Shown piece after piece: positions 40,222-49,402 of a DNA stretch of 64,000 nucleotides; position 1 is the first letter of the stretch; each line of letters begins with the position of its first letter. The notes below the pieces were generated by a model. That model made no database searches and was not told the DNA's origin. It saw only the letters and a list, made by a program, of their open reading frames with translations. The position numbers were made by a program, and so were the translations under genes. Source of the DNA: an uncultured Eubacteriales bacterium (GTDB taxonomy: Bacteria > Bacillota > Clostridia > Christensenellales > Aristaeellaceae); assembly GCA_900542445.1 (NCBI GenBank), contig UQNN01000003.1:124001-188000 (forward strand), written 5' to 3'.

Positions 40222-41892
40222 TTAAAACGCCGCTTCCAGCATGCCCTTTACGCCGACGTAGACGGGAATCTGGCTTTGCTCAATGATTTCGCCGCCTTTA
40301 GATAAACGGACGCACAGGGTCAGCACACAGGCTTCGCTGGGCAGAATGCAGGTCAGAAGGCCGATTTCCCCGCCGCGCGGCGGGCAGGGGCGCTTGAGCG
40401 TCGCGAGGCGTTCGCCGTCGTCGTTCTCAAGCCAGGCGCGGGCAATGAGGTTGTCGCCCGCATCGCGTTCATCGACGAACGCGTGAATGCTTGCGCTGAA
40501 TTTGGAGTCCGCGAACCACGCGCCGCACAGGGGCAGAGCGCCGACGTGCGTCGGCGCAAGCGCGGTTTGCAGGGCGGCGAAAACATCCTCGTCCTGCCAG
40601 ACGCCGGGCGGGCAGAGCGCGCCCGAAAAGCGGTTTTGCCGCGCGGCTTCGGCCAGCAGCCGCACGCGGACAGCGCGGAGCCACAGCAGCACGGCGGCGA
40701 TGTTCGGACTTTGCGTGTCCAGCTCGCGGCCCGCCGCTTCAAAAAGCAGTTCGGCGGGCGTCGCGTCTGCGGGCGGGGTGCGCGGGCAGGCGGTCAGGCC
40801 GCAGAGCAGCCACGCATCCAGCGCAGGCAGATTGCGCATGCGGGCGAGGGGCGCGTCGCCGAAGGATACGCACGCGTGGCGGGCCAGCCGCTCCCGCATG
40901 GCTTCCGTCGCGAAGGGATGCAGCACGGAAACGCCCGCGAGCGTCATTGTGCGATAGAAACACTCCGGCGCGGGCGCGTCAAGCCGAACGCCGAACAGGC
41001 GCATGCGCCCGATGCGCGCCAGCAGCGCGTCGGGGTCGAGGCATTCCGAGGGGAGGAGCGGCATATCGTAAGAGGCGGGTTGGCCGCCAAAGCCGCAGAG
41101 CAGCGTCGTTTCGTCGCAGAGCGCGCCGTGACGGCCCTGTGTAAACAGCTGAACGCGGAGGGATGGGCCGTCCGCCGCCTGTCCGGCCATAAACGGATTT
41201 GCGGGCAGAGGCAGGGTCATCTCCACGGTCTGCGGTTCGCCGGCCGTCAGCGATACGGGCAGATCATGCATGGGCAGAACATCGCCTTTGCAGGCGGTGC
41301 GCGCGCGGAGCACATAGCGCCCCGTCTCCATCGCGGCGAGCGTTGCGCGGAGCCGGACGGTCCGGGCTGCCGCGTCGGGCAGAAGCACGACGTCGCGCAG
41401 ACGGGCGCGCGTCGTCAGACGCAGATTGACCGGGCCGAGCACGCCCGCCGGGCGGGACGCGTCAAAGCACAGGCGGATCGTCTGCTTTCGCCCCGCGTGC
41501 AGCGCGCGGGTGAGCGGCACGCGCAGAAAGCCGTCTTTCGGATTTTGAAACGCGCAGAGCGGCATGTCGTCCGCCAGCACGCGGCCTTTGCCGCGCACCA
41601 GTTCAAGCGTCAATTCTGCGTCGTCGGCGCAGAGCGTGCCGAAATCCAATTCAACCGCCAGTTCAACCGTGCCGCTTACGTCGACGGGAATCGCAGCGGG
41701 CAGGGTGAAATCGGCCTCCTGCATGTCCGGCGCGCTGCCGCAGTCCTCGTCCGGCGCGCCGCCCAGCAGGTCGGCAAAAGCGCTCAACGCGTCTGCGCCG
41801 GGCAGGCGGAAAGAGGCGTCAAACAACGTGTCCTCCGTCAATCGTTCGGGCAGGCGCGCCGCGCGGATGCGCCAATGGGTCAGCGGTCTCAC
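40222..41892 (-). CDS. Unidentified protein with glycoside hydrolase family 2-like architecture
   Basis: A 556-residue cytoplasmic protein. Residues about 60-155 (FTLPAAIPVDVSGTVELAVE, then RPAGVLGPVNLRLT) resemble the jelly-roll sugar-binding domain of GH2 beta-galactosidases/mannosidases. About 160-260 look like an Ig-like domain with VLRARTACKGDVLP. The remainder could be a degenerate TIM barrel. I see no clear catalytic Glu pair, so it may be inactive or a distant family. It starts at GTG 41892, overlapping the end of the Nudix gene, and so is coupled to it. Very GC-rich. Confidence 0.55.
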   Translation of the reverse strand: MRPLTHWRIRAARLPERLTEDTLFDASFRLPGADALSAFADLLGGAPDEDCGSAPDMQEADFTLPAAIPVDVSGTVELAVELDFGTLCADDAELTLELVRGKGRVLADDMPLCAFQNPKDGFLRVPLTRALHAGRKQTIRLCFDASRPAGVLGPVNLRLTTRARLRDVVLLPDAAARTVRLRATLAAMETGRYVLRARTACKGDVLPMHDLPVSLTAGEPQTVEMTLPLPANPFMAGQAADGPSLRVQLFTQGRHGALCDETTLLCGFGGQPASYDMPLLPSECLDPDALLARIGRMRLFGVRLDAPAPECFYRTMTLAGVSVLHPFATEAMRERLARHACVSFGDAPLARMRNLPALDAWLLCGLTACPRTPPADATPAELLFEAAGRELDTQSPNIAAVLLWLRAVRVRLLAEAARQNRFSGALCPPGVWQDEDVFAALQTALAPTHVGALPLCGAWFADSKFSASIHAFVDERDAGDNLIARAWLENDDGERLATLKRPCPPRGGEIGLLTCILPSEACVLTLCVRLSKGGEIIEQSQIPVYVGVKGMLEAAF

Positions 41893-42464
41893 AGCTTCCG
41901 GCGGGCGATGGTTTCACGCGCCATCATCAGGCCGCAGATCGTCTTGCTGTCGTGGATTTCGCCGCGCATGACCCGCTCAAACGCTTCTTCCAGCGGCATG
42001 CGGATGAGGCCCAGAAACTCGTCTTCGTCCGGATGGGTTTCCCCCTGGGAAAGCCCCTGCGCCAGATAGATGGCGATTTTTTCCGTGCAGAAGCCCGGCG
42101 TGGTCAGAATCGTGGTCAGGTGGGTCATGCGCTCGGCGGCAAGGCCCGTTTCTTCCCGCAGTTCGCGGACGGCGCAGTCAAGCGGGTCTTCGCCGACGCT
42201 GTCCAGCTTGCCCGCCGGGATTTCCAGCGTCACGCGATCGACGGCTACGCGGTGCTGACGCACGAGCAGCGTGTCGCCGTTTTCAAACACAGGCACGACC
42301 GCCGCCGCGCCCTTGTGAACGACGATCTCGCGCGCCGCTTCGCGCCCGTTGGGGCAGGTGACCTTCCACTTTTCCACGTGCAGAATTCTGCCGTTGTAGA
42401 TATCTTCTTTGGCAAAGGGCACTTCGCGCAGCGCGTCGTCATGGGTCGTATCGATTGAAGTCAT
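41889..42464 (-). CDS. Nudix hydrolase, ADP-ribose pyrophosphatase type
   Basis: A 191-residue Nudix enzyme that splits ADP-ribose or a similar nucleoside diphosphate sugar. The Nudix box is GKLDSVGEDPLDCAVRELREETG (about 103-125, cited here by its ends GKLDSVGE and RELREETG) with one extra residue before the first Glu, a variant frequent in clostridial NudF-like proteins. VVHKGAAAVVP and RQHRVAVDRVTLEIPAGK match ADPRases. GAGGAGG lies 9 nt before ATG 42464. It is divergent from the big SH3 protein gene, with 227 bp between them. Confidence 0.9.
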   Translation of the reverse strand: MTSIDTTHDDALREVPFAKEDIYNGRILHVEKWKVTCPNGREAAREIVVHKGAAAVVPVFENGDTLLVRQHRVAVDRVTLEIPAGKLDSVGEDPLDCAVRELREETGLAAERMTHLTTILTTPGFCTEKIAIYLAQGLSQGETHPDEDEFLGLIRMPLEEAFERVMRGEIHDSKTICGLMMARETIARRKL

Positions 42465-42598
42465 ATAAAAAAACCTCCTCGCATCCATATGAAATGAATT
42501 TCGGAAGATAATTCTCTGAACCGGGGAAGAATCCCTGCTTTTCATTCGTTTTATACGCAGGAAGGCGCTGTGAATCCATGCCAAAACGGCCCGCGAGG

Positions 42599-42627
42599 TT
42601 GACAGTCGGCGCTTCCCGCCTTAAAAT
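42599..42627 (+). promoter_or_regulatory. Promoter of the SH3-repeat protein gene
   Basis: TTGACA (42599-42604), 17-bp spacer, TAAAAT (42622-42627); close to consensus. Confidence 0.85.
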
Positions 42628-42691
42628 GAGGAACATACACAGCGATTCATGGGCGCAAGCCCCTGGTTCACCTATAAAAGGAGGATACACG

Positions 42692-45600
42692 ATGAAAAAA
42701 ATCATCCGCAGGCTGACGGCCTTTGCGCTCTGCGCCATTTTGGTGATGGCCATGCCGCTGGCCAGCGCGCAGGAGCTGTTCACGCCGGAAGGCGTGTTGC
42801 TGACGGTGCAGATTGTCGTCACGCTGGCCGACGGCACGCAGAGCGATCTGCCCGTTACGCCCGTGACCAATACGCTGGGCAACACCGTTTACTGGGTGGA
42901 CGAGAGCATGCTCAGCGACGACCAGATTGCCGCGCTTTCCACGGCGCAGCTCTGCCTGATGAACGATATGGGCGAGCTTTACGCGCAGATTCCGCTTTCT
43001 GACAGCGGCTTTGCGGGTACGATTGACGCGCGCCTGGATATTTGGAACGATATGATTCCGGGCGGCAGCCTGACGATTCTGCCCGCCGAGTCTGCCGCGC
43101 CGATGGACGGCGAAGAGGCCGACGGCGTGCTGTATCAGTATGGCTTTGAAACGCCCGCGCCGGTGGAGCCGGAGCAGCCGGAACAGCCCGAGCAGCCGGA
43201 ACAGCCGGAGCAACCGGAACAGCCGGAACAGCCGGAACAACCGGAGCAGCCGGAACAGCCGGAGCAGCCGGAACAGCCAGAGCAGCCGGAGCAGCCGGAA
43301 CAGCCGGAGCAACCGGAACAGCCAGAGCAGCCGGAGCAGCCGGAGCAGCCGGAACAGCCGGAGCAACCCGAACAGCCGAGCGAGCCGGAAATCCCGGCAT
43401 ATGTGATCGCGGCGGGCGAAGGCGCGATGTGGTTCAACAGCGCCAACACGTGGGACGTGGCGGACACTCCGAACGCCGCCGACGTGCTGACGGTTACGGG
43501 TTACACGACGGATGACGCGGGCGTGCTGTGGTATTTCGGAACGGATTACCGGACAAAGGCCGAGTTCTACGTCATCGCAAACCAGATGACGGCGGTGGAC
43601 GAGGAAACAGCGCGGGCGCTGATGGCGCAGATCGATGCGAATCAGCCGACCGAGCCGGAACAGCCGGAACAGCCGGAACAGCCGGAACAGCCGGAACAGC
43701 CGGAGCAGCCGGAACAGCCGGAACAGCCGGAACAGCCGGAGCAGCCGGAGCAGCCGGAGCAGCCCGAGCAGCCGGAGCAGCCCGAGCAGCCGACGGTGGT
43801 TTACGCCGTTACGAACAACCAGAAGGGCAACAAGACCAACAACCTGCGCGACGCGCAGAGCACAAATGCGAATCTCATCCAGACCTATCAAAACGACGAG
43901 CTGGTGATTGTCAACAGCGTGTCGGATGACGGCCTCTGGTATGATGTGACCGTCGTTCGCGACGGCAACCGCGGCTATATGCGCGATTATCTGCTGACGC
44001 AGATTTCCGAAGCGGACGCGCTCAAGCGCATTGATGAGATCAACGCCGGCCAGACAACCCCGCCGAGCGAAGAGACGCAGACCCCGGCGGGAGAGGAGAC
44101 GCAGACCCCGACGGGCGAAGAGACGCAGACCCCGACGGGCGAGGAGACCCCGAAGCCCGCGCCGGAGCAGCTGACCTTCCCGGCCTACGGCATCACCGTC
44201 GATACGGCGGCGACGATTCTGCTTCGCGATACGCCGGACGGCGCAATTCCCCAGACTGGCGCGCTCAAACAGATCAACAATCCGACTCCGGTGCGCATCA
44301 GCGGGCAGGAGACGGGCGCGAACGACCAGATCTGGTATCTGGTGGAGAACCTGAACAACGGCGACGCGGGCTATACCGAGGCGTATAACGTGCGCATCGT
44401 CTCCGAGCAGGAGGCCATGGACGCGGTCAAGACCCCTGAACCGACCATTGCGCCGATTGAAACCCCGACGCCCGACCCGACCGAAGAACCGACCCCCGAC
44501 CCCACGCCGGAACCTGTTCCGCAGGAACTGACCGAGGGCGACGTGTATCACTACGGCTACAACACGGGCAGACAGGTTGCGCTTCGTGAGCAGGCCAACA
44601 AAAACGGCAAGGAGATCACCCGCCTTTCCGCCGGTACGGTGATTTGGGTCATGCAGCGCGAGGGCGACTGGTGCTATGTGCGCGCCAACAGCAAAGACGG
44701 CTACATGATGACGGAATACGTCAAGCTGATGGGCGTTGATGAGGAAGCGGAATACATCGATTCCATTGATGACCCGGAGACGCGCCCCGATCCGACGGCC
44801 GTTCCGACGCCGATCCCGACCGATACCCCCGAACCCACGCCGACGCCGACAGCCACGCCGGAAGTCACCGCTACGCCGACCCCGACGGCGACGCCGGAGG
44901 TAACGGCCACGCCGATTCCGACGGAAATGCCGGAAATCACGGCGGAAACGACGGCCGTTCCGACGCCGACAGCCATGCCGGAAGTCACCGCTACGCCGAT
45001 TCCGACGGAAACGCCGGAAATCACGGCGGAAACGACGGCCGTTCCGACGCCGACAGCCACGCCGGAAGTCACCGCTACGCCGACCCCGACGGCGACGCCG
45101 GAGGTAACGGCTACGCCGATTCCGACGGAAACGCCGGAAATCACGGCGGAACCGACGGCTGTTCCGACGGCTACGCCTGCGCCCGTGCAGCTGAGCCTGT
45201 ATGCCCGCGTCATCGGCGACGGCACGCCGCTGCGCGGCAACCCAAGCAATCAGGCGTATCTGCAAAACATCCTGAACAAAGAAGCGGTCGTGTATATCTT
45301 CCAGAGCCAGTATGCCGAGGACGGCATGACCTGGTATCTGGTGCAGTACAGCGGCCAGTGGGGCTTTGTGCGCGCCGACCTCGTCCGCGTGATGGGCGAG
45401 CAGGAGACGGCGGAATACCTCGCCGCGCTGGAAGCCGCGCAGGCCACCCCGACCCCGATGCCGCAGGCCACGCCTGAACCGCTCGGCCCGAACGCGACCA
45501 GCGCCTATGCCAAGCTGATTAAGGACGCGGTCAATCTGCGCCGCACGCCGTCCGCCTCCGGCACGTCGCTGAGCCGCATCGCCGTCAACACGCTGCTGCT

Positions 45601-46990
45601 GGTCACGGGCACGGAATACGACGGCACGTATACCTGGTATCAGGTCAACTACAACGGCACGGACGGCTATGTCCGCAGCGACATGTGCCAGATGCTGACG
45701 ATCGCGGAACTTCAGCGGTATCTCGCCGAAGCCGCGAGCGCCACGCCCGTTCCGAATGGAAATCACAGCGGCCCGTCTACGACACCGAATAAGAATAACA
45801 ACACCAGCATCACCATCAACGGCACGCCGCTGAAAGACCTGCTGCCCACCGATAACAGCTGGTCCAGTGGCACGGGCACGGCGATGCCGAGCTATGCGAC
45901 GACCACGCCCGATCCGAACGCTACGCCGACCCCGGAACCCGTCGCCAACCCGGCGCGGCTGCTGAGCAGCAAGGGCAACCTGACGGTCAGCAACGTGCCT
46001 GCCGTCAGCGAAACGGGCAAGTTCACCGTTTACGGCACGGCCACTGCGTCGAGCGCTACTAATTCGAACATCGTAACGGCGACGGTGGAGATTCAGGTTG
46101 AGCCGACGGCCACGCCGCAGCAGCTGGGCTTTGTCGCTTCCGCGATTGCGGAAAACGCGGTGCAGACCAGCCGCAAGACGGTCGGTCAGGCCGTGGTGGA
46201 CAGCACGGGACGCTTTAAGATGGACGTCACCCTGCCGAAGCCGGGCGAATATATCGTGGAGTTTGCCTCTGACTTCGGCGCGTCCTACGCCAACTACGGC
46301 GTGACCTACGACACGGGCGCGACGATCGAGCCGACTGCGCAGCCCATGCCGACCGCCGAACCCGTCAAGGAAGAGGGCGGACTGGGCATCCTGCCGTTCA
46401 TCATCGGCGGTCTGCTGATCGTCGTCGCCGCCGCGGTCTACGGCGTGTATGTCTACCGCCGCAAGACCGAAGAGGCCGAGGAAGAAGAAGCCGACGAGGA
46501 TGAAGACGAAGAGGACGATCTGCGCGCCGAGCAGCTGGAGCGCCAGCGCAGCCGTTACGCTCAGCCGCAGACCCCGCGCGCGCCGCAAAGCCCGTCGGGC
46601 CAGGTGCCGAGCTACATGAAGAATACGGCGGCTCAGCAGCCGAACGTCCGCAGCACGGTCAATCCGTATATGCCGAAGGAGTCGGACGCGCCGACGATGC
46701 CGAGCGCACCGAAAGCGCCAGTCGCGCCGACGATGCCGAGCGCACCGAAAGCGCCGGTCGCGCCGACGGTGCCGAGCGCACCGAAAGCGCCAGTCGCGCC
46801 GACGATGCCGAGCGAGCCGAAAGCGCCGGACGCGCCGACGATGCCGAGCGCACCGAAAGCGCCGGACGCGCCGACGATGCCGAGCGCACCGAAAGCGCCA
46901 GTCGCGCCGACGACAGCCGAAACGCCGACCGCTTCCACGGGTGAAGCGCCGCGCCGCCGCCGCCGTCCTCCGGTTGACCCGAACGCGTAA
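42692..46990 (+). CDS. Large SH3-repeat surface protein with low-complexity blocks and cytoplasmic proline-rich tail
   Basis: A 1432-residue single-pass membrane protein. Signal peptide 1-26; N-terminal domain to about 159; 23 tandem Pro-Glu-Gln (160-228); SH3b-like domain (232-305); 15 more Pro-Glu-Gln (322-366); about five further SH3b-like domains (e.g. TNNLRDAQSTNANLIQTYQN, VALREQANKNGKEITRLSAG, VNLRRTPSASGTSLSRIAVN) separated by a Thr/Pro-rich block (701-830); an Ig-like domain near 1095-1225. A membrane helix (about 1233-1255) is followed by an acidic stretch and a tail with six PSAPKAPxAPTx repeats (1337-1408). Bacterial SH3b domains often bind cell-wall peptides. Function unknown. AAAGGAGG precedes ATG 42692; the promoter is near consensus. 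Confidence 0.8.
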   Translation: MKKIIRRLTAFALCAILVMAMPLASAQELFTPEGVLLTVQIVVTLADGTQSDLPVTPVTNTLGNTVYWVDESMLSDDQIAALSTAQLCLMNDMGELYAQIPLSDSGFAGTIDARLDIWNDMIPGGSLTILPAESAAPMDGEEADGVLYQYGFETPAPVEPEQPEQPEQPEQPEQPEQPEQPEQPEQPEQPEQPEQPEQPEQPEQPEQPEQPEQPEQPEQPEQPEQPEQPSEPEIPAYVIAAGEGAMWFNSANTWDVADTPNAADVLTVTGYTTDDAGVLWYFGTDYRTKAEFYVIANQMTAVDEETARALMAQIDANQPTEPEQPEQPEQPEQPEQPEQPEQPEQPEQPEQPEQPEQPEQPEQPEQPTVVYAVTNNQKGNKTNNLRDAQSTNANLIQTYQNDELVIVNSVSDDGLWYDVTVVRDGNRGYMRDYLLTQISEADALKRIDEINAGQTTPPSEETQTPAGEETQTPTGEETQTPTGEETPKPAPEQLTFPAYGITVDTAATILLRDTPDGAIPQTGALKQINNPTPVRISGQETGANDQIWYLVENLNNGDAGYTEAYNVRIVSEQEAMDAVKTPEPTIAPIETPTPDPTEEPTPDPTPEPVPQELTEGDVYHYGYNTGRQVALREQANKNGKEITRLSAGTVIWVMQREGDWCYVRANSKDGYMMTEYVKLMGVDEEAEYIDSIDDPETRPDPTAVPTPIPTDTPEPTPTPTATPEVTATPTPTATPEVTATPIPTEMPEITAETTAVPTPTAMPEVTATPIPTETPEITAETTAVPTPTATPEVTATPTPTATPEVTATPIPTETPEITAEPTAVPTATPAPVQLSLYARVIGDGTPLRGNPSNQAYLQNILNKEAVVYIFQSQYAEDGMTWYLVQYSGQWGFVRADLVRVMGEQETAEYLAALEAAQATPTPMPQATPEPLGPNATSAYAKLIKDAVNLRRTPSASGTSLSRIAVNTLLLVTGTEYDGTYTWYQVNYNGTDGYVRSDMCQMLTIAELQRYLAEAASATPVPNGNHSGPSTTPNKNNNTSITINGTPLKDLLPTDNSWSSGTGTAMPSYATTTPDPNATPTPEPVANPARLLSSKGNLTVSNVPAVSETGKFTVYGTATASSATNSNIVTATVEIQVEPTATPQQLGFVASAIAENAVQTSRKTVGQAVVDSTGRFKMDVTLPKPGEYIVEFASDFGASYANYGVTYDTGATIEPTAQPMPTAEPVKEEGGLGILPFIIGGLLIVVAAAVYGVYVYRRKTEEAEEEEADEDEDEEDDLRAEQLERQRSRYAQPQTPRAPQSPSGQVPSYMKNTAAQQPNVRSTVNPYMPKESDAPTMPSAPKAPVAPTMPSAPKAPVAPTVPSAPKAPVAPTMPSEPKAPDAPTMPSAPKAPDAPTMPSAPKAPVAPTTAETPTASTGEAPRRRRRPPVDPNA
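43169..43375 (+). repeat. 23 tandem 9-bp units encoding Pro-Glu-Gln
   Basis: Units are CCGGAACAG/CCGGAGCAG with few synonymous variants (CCCGAGCAG, CCAGAGCAG). Only the third positions vary, so amino acids are kept while DNA units slip. Confidence 0.95.
43655..43789 (+). repeat. 15 tandem 9-bp units encoding Pro-Glu-Gln
   Basis: Same unit as the block at 43169-43375. Synonymous variants are grouped (mostly GAA early, GAG late), a sign of recent unit gain. Confidence 0.95.
44792..45183 (+). repeat. Thr/Pro-rich repeats (PTATPEVTATPIPTE-type)
   Basis: Several imperfect units of about 45 and 60 bp that encode ATPEVTATP, PTETPEITAE and TAVPTPTA words, forming an extended linker in the SH3-repeat protein. 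Confidence 0.85.
46700..46915 (+). repeat. Six tandem 36-bp units encoding PSAPKAPxAPTx
   Basis: Exact 36-bp period, six copies; position 8 is Val or Asp, position 3 once Glu. They lie in the cytoplasmic tail of the SH3-repeat protein. Confidence 0.95.
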
Positions 46991-47002
46991 AAAATGAATG
47001 GG

Positions 47003-47040
47003 AGCGCCGTCCGCTGAGAAGCGGGCGGCGCTTCTTGCTT
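47003..47040 (+). terminator. Terminator of the SH3-repeat gene
   Basis: AGCGCCGTCCGCT (47003-47015) pairs with AGCGGGCGGCGCT (47020-47032), one mismatch, GAGA loop, then TCTTGCTTT. Its tail overlaps the -35 of the next promoter. Confidence 0.85.
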
Positions 47041-47063
47041 TATGCGCCTGTTCATGGTATCAT
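47035..47063 (+). promoter_or_regulatory. Promoter of the YfhO-like membrane protein gene
   Basis: TTGCTT (47035-47040), 17-bp spacer, TATCAT (47058-47063). Confidence 0.6.
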
Positions 47064-47113
47064 AACAACATCATGGGGCTTTATGCGATAGGGCCTTTCG
47101 GAGGTTTGACGAG

Positions 47114-49402
47114 ATGGAAAAGAAATGGCTGAGCGTGGCCGGGCTTTGGCTGGCGCTGATCGCTCTGGTCTTCATTTATACGGATCGAAATGCATACACG
47201 TGGCGGTATGAGGGCGACGAGCTGGGGCAGATTGTGATCTCCAGCGAAGAAGCCGACGCGCGGCAGACACAGGCCGACGCGGCGATGGCGCTGGAACAGC
47301 AGGCCGCGCAGGCGCGCACGGATGCCAACCTCTGGGGAACGGATGAAGATTCCGTCGAGCCGTTTCGCCAGGCGCAGAACGAAGACGGCGGCCTGAACCT
47401 GACGTGGGGCCGCTATGAGGTGACGGTGGACTACGACGGCGCGGCGAAGGCGGATGTGCGCGTGGTTTCCGCCGGATATCAGGCGTTCATTGAAAACGGC
47501 GAAGTCCACGAAGAAATGGAGGAGGAGAACGGCAGGTTTGAGCAGCTGAGTTTCGGCTTTAACCTGACCGATTCCACGCCGGACCTTTATCTGGCGAGCG
47601 AAAACCCGGAGGATATCGTCGGCGTGACGGTGCATAAGGCTGGCGCAGGCGTGTTTTCTGCGGATCTGTGCGCGTATGCGGCGCTTGTCGGCGCGGTGCT
47701 GACCGTGCTGCTCGCGCTCTCATGGGATAAAACCGAACGCGGGCGCAAAAACCGCCGGGACGCAATGATCCTCGTCTGCGCGGCGACGTTTGCCTGCATG
47801 CCGCTGCTCTGGCGCGGCGTATATGACGGCCACGATCTGCTGTTTCACCTGAACCGCATCGAGGGCATTGCAAGCGGCTTGCGAAACGGCCAGTTCCCCG
47901 TGCGCATTCACAGCTCCACCCTGCTGGGCTACGGCTATGCCGCGCCGGAATTTTATCCCGAATTGTTTCTCTATTTTCCGGCGGCGCTGCGCAATCTGGG
48001 CGTATCGCTGAGCGCGAGCGTGCGGGTGTTTGAGGCGTGCATCAATCTGGCGACGGCGCTGGCCTGTTATCTGTGCGTGCGCAGCCTGATGCGCAGCCGC
48101 CGCGCCGCCGTCGGCGCAAGCGTGCTTTATACGCTGTGCATTTATCGGCTGGTGAATCTCTACACACGCGCGACGCTGGGCGAAAGTCTGGCGATGATCT
48201 TTTTCCCGATGGTGCTGCTGGGACTGTACGAGGTGCTCCGAAGGGACGAGAAACGCTGGCCGCTGCTGGCGCTGGGCATGACGGGCGTGTGCATGAGCCA
48301 TCTGCTCAGCACGCTGTTCTGCGCGGCGTTTTGCGCGCTGGCCGCTGTGCTCAGCGTCAAAAAGCTGTTTGCCGAAAAGCGCCGGATTTTGGCCATCCTG
48401 CTGGCGGCAGGCGTGACGGCGCTGTGCGGCCTGTGGTTCTATGTGCCGATGATGCAGTATACGGCGGACGGCATCAGCACGAGCGTCGTGCTCAACGCGG
48501 CGGAAAACGTGCATGTGCCGGGCAGTTTCCTCGTCGGCTTTGCGGGCGACGCGGGGGCGGATGCGCCGGAGGATTTCGCCTATACCATCGGCGTGGTGCC
48601 GGGACTGGCGCTGCTGCTGGGCTGCGCGCTGCTGCTGGCGCGGCGCTATGCGGCGGGGCGCGGGGCGTTTCAGGCCGAGAGCGACAAATTGTCACTGTCG
48701 CTGCTGGCGCTGGGCGCGCTGGCGCTGGCGCTGTGTACGGATTTCTTCCCGTGGACGTTCCTCTGTTCGCTCAGAAAGCCGTTTTCCACGTTTTTCATGC
48801 AGATGCAGTTCCCGTGGCGCTTTGTCAGCATCGCCGCGCCGCTGCTGAGCGTTTCGGCGGCGTGGGGCTATCTGCGGGAAGAGAAGGACGCGAGGCTCGG
48901 CATGGCGGCGCTGATTGCGCTGTGCGTCGTCTTTTCCGGTTACACGATGCAGACGATGGTGCAGCAGGACGCGCCGCTGCAAAAGGAGACGTATACCGAT
49001 ACGCGGATCAGTCAGTTTGAATACACCTATCTGGGCACGGAAAAAACGGCGCTCAAGGTTGGCGACATCCGCACGAACCCGGAGGGAAGCTGCGAGATTC
49101 TGGCCTATGAAAAGCGCGGAACGGAAATCACGGCGACGGTGAAAATTGAGGGCGTGAGCATGTATATCGAGATTCCCCTGCTCTATTATCCCGGCTATCA
49201 CGCCGAGATGGACGGACAGACGCATACGGTGGCGCGCGGCACGAACAACATGCTGCGGATCTACGGCACGCCGGAAGGCGGCGAAGGCGTGCTCCACGTT
49301 TGGTATCAGCCGCCGACGCTGTGGCGGGTCATGCAGGGAATCAGCGTTCTGGGCGCGCTGCTGCTGGCGTGGTCGCTTTGCCGGATGAGGAAACGCGCAT
49401 GA
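47114..49402 (+). CDS. Polytopic membrane protein, YfhO/GT-C-like
   Basis: A 762-residue protein: an N-terminal helix (8-22), an extracytoplasmic segment with a Gln/Ala coiled coil, then about 11 helices from residue 195 and a C-terminal beta-rich domain (about 630-740) before a last helix. The segments DGHDLLFHLNRIEGIASGLRNGQFPVRIH, cited by its start DGHDLLFHLNR, and GYGYAAPEFYPELFLYFPA are typical of the 6-pyruvoyl-tetrahydropterin-synthase-related/YfhO membrane families, which resemble GT-C glycosyltransferases acting on lipid-linked sugars. The DGHDLLFH acidic residue could be catalytic. GGAGG precedes ATG 47114. The helicase gene overlaps its stop. Confidence 0.72.
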   Translation: MEKKWLSVAGLWLALIALVFIYTDRNAYTWRYEGDELGQIVISSEEADARQTQADAAMALEQQAAQARTDANLWGTDEDSVEPFRQAQNEDGGLNLTWGRYEVTVDYDGAAKADVRVVSAGYQAFIENGEVHEEMEEENGRFEQLSFGFNLTDSTPDLYLASENPEDIVGVTVHKAGAGVFSADLCAYAALVGAVLTVLLALSWDKTERGRKNRRDAMILVCAATFACMPLLWRGVYDGHDLLFHLNRIEGIASGLRNGQFPVRIHSSTLLGYGYAAPEFYPELFLYFPAALRNLGVSLSASVRVFEACINLATALACYLCVRSLMRSRRAAVGASVLYTLCIYRLVNLYTRATLGESLAMIFFPMVLLGLYEVLRRDEKRWPLLALGMTGVCMSHLLSTLFCAAFCALAAVLSVKKLFAEKRRILAILLAAGVTALCGLWFYVPMMQYTADGISTSVVLNAAENVHVPGSFLVGFAGDAGADAPEDFAYTIGVVPGLALLLGCALLLARRYAAGRGAFQAESDKLSLSLLALGALALALCTDFFPWTFLCSLRKPFSTFFMQMQFPWRFVSIAAPLLSVSAAWGYLREEKDARLGMAALIALCVVFSGYTMQTMVQQDAPLQKETYTDTRISQFEYTYLGTEKTALKVGDIRTNPEGSCEILAYEKRGTEITATVKIEGVSMYIEIPLLYYPGYHAEMDGQTHTVARGTNNMLRIYGTPEGGEGVLHVWYQPPTLWRVMQGISVLGALLLAWSLCRMRKRA

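Noticed and set aside
43169..43789. CRISPR-like array
   Set aside because: The 9-bp units are direct coding repeats without spacers and keep the Pro-Glu-Gln reading.
42668..46588. A 1306-codon open frame on the minus strand through the SH3-repeat gene
   Set aside because: It is Arg-rich with low-complexity runs mirrored from the plus-strand repeats, has no fitting ribosome site, and the plus-strand frame has a signal peptide, promoter and domains.
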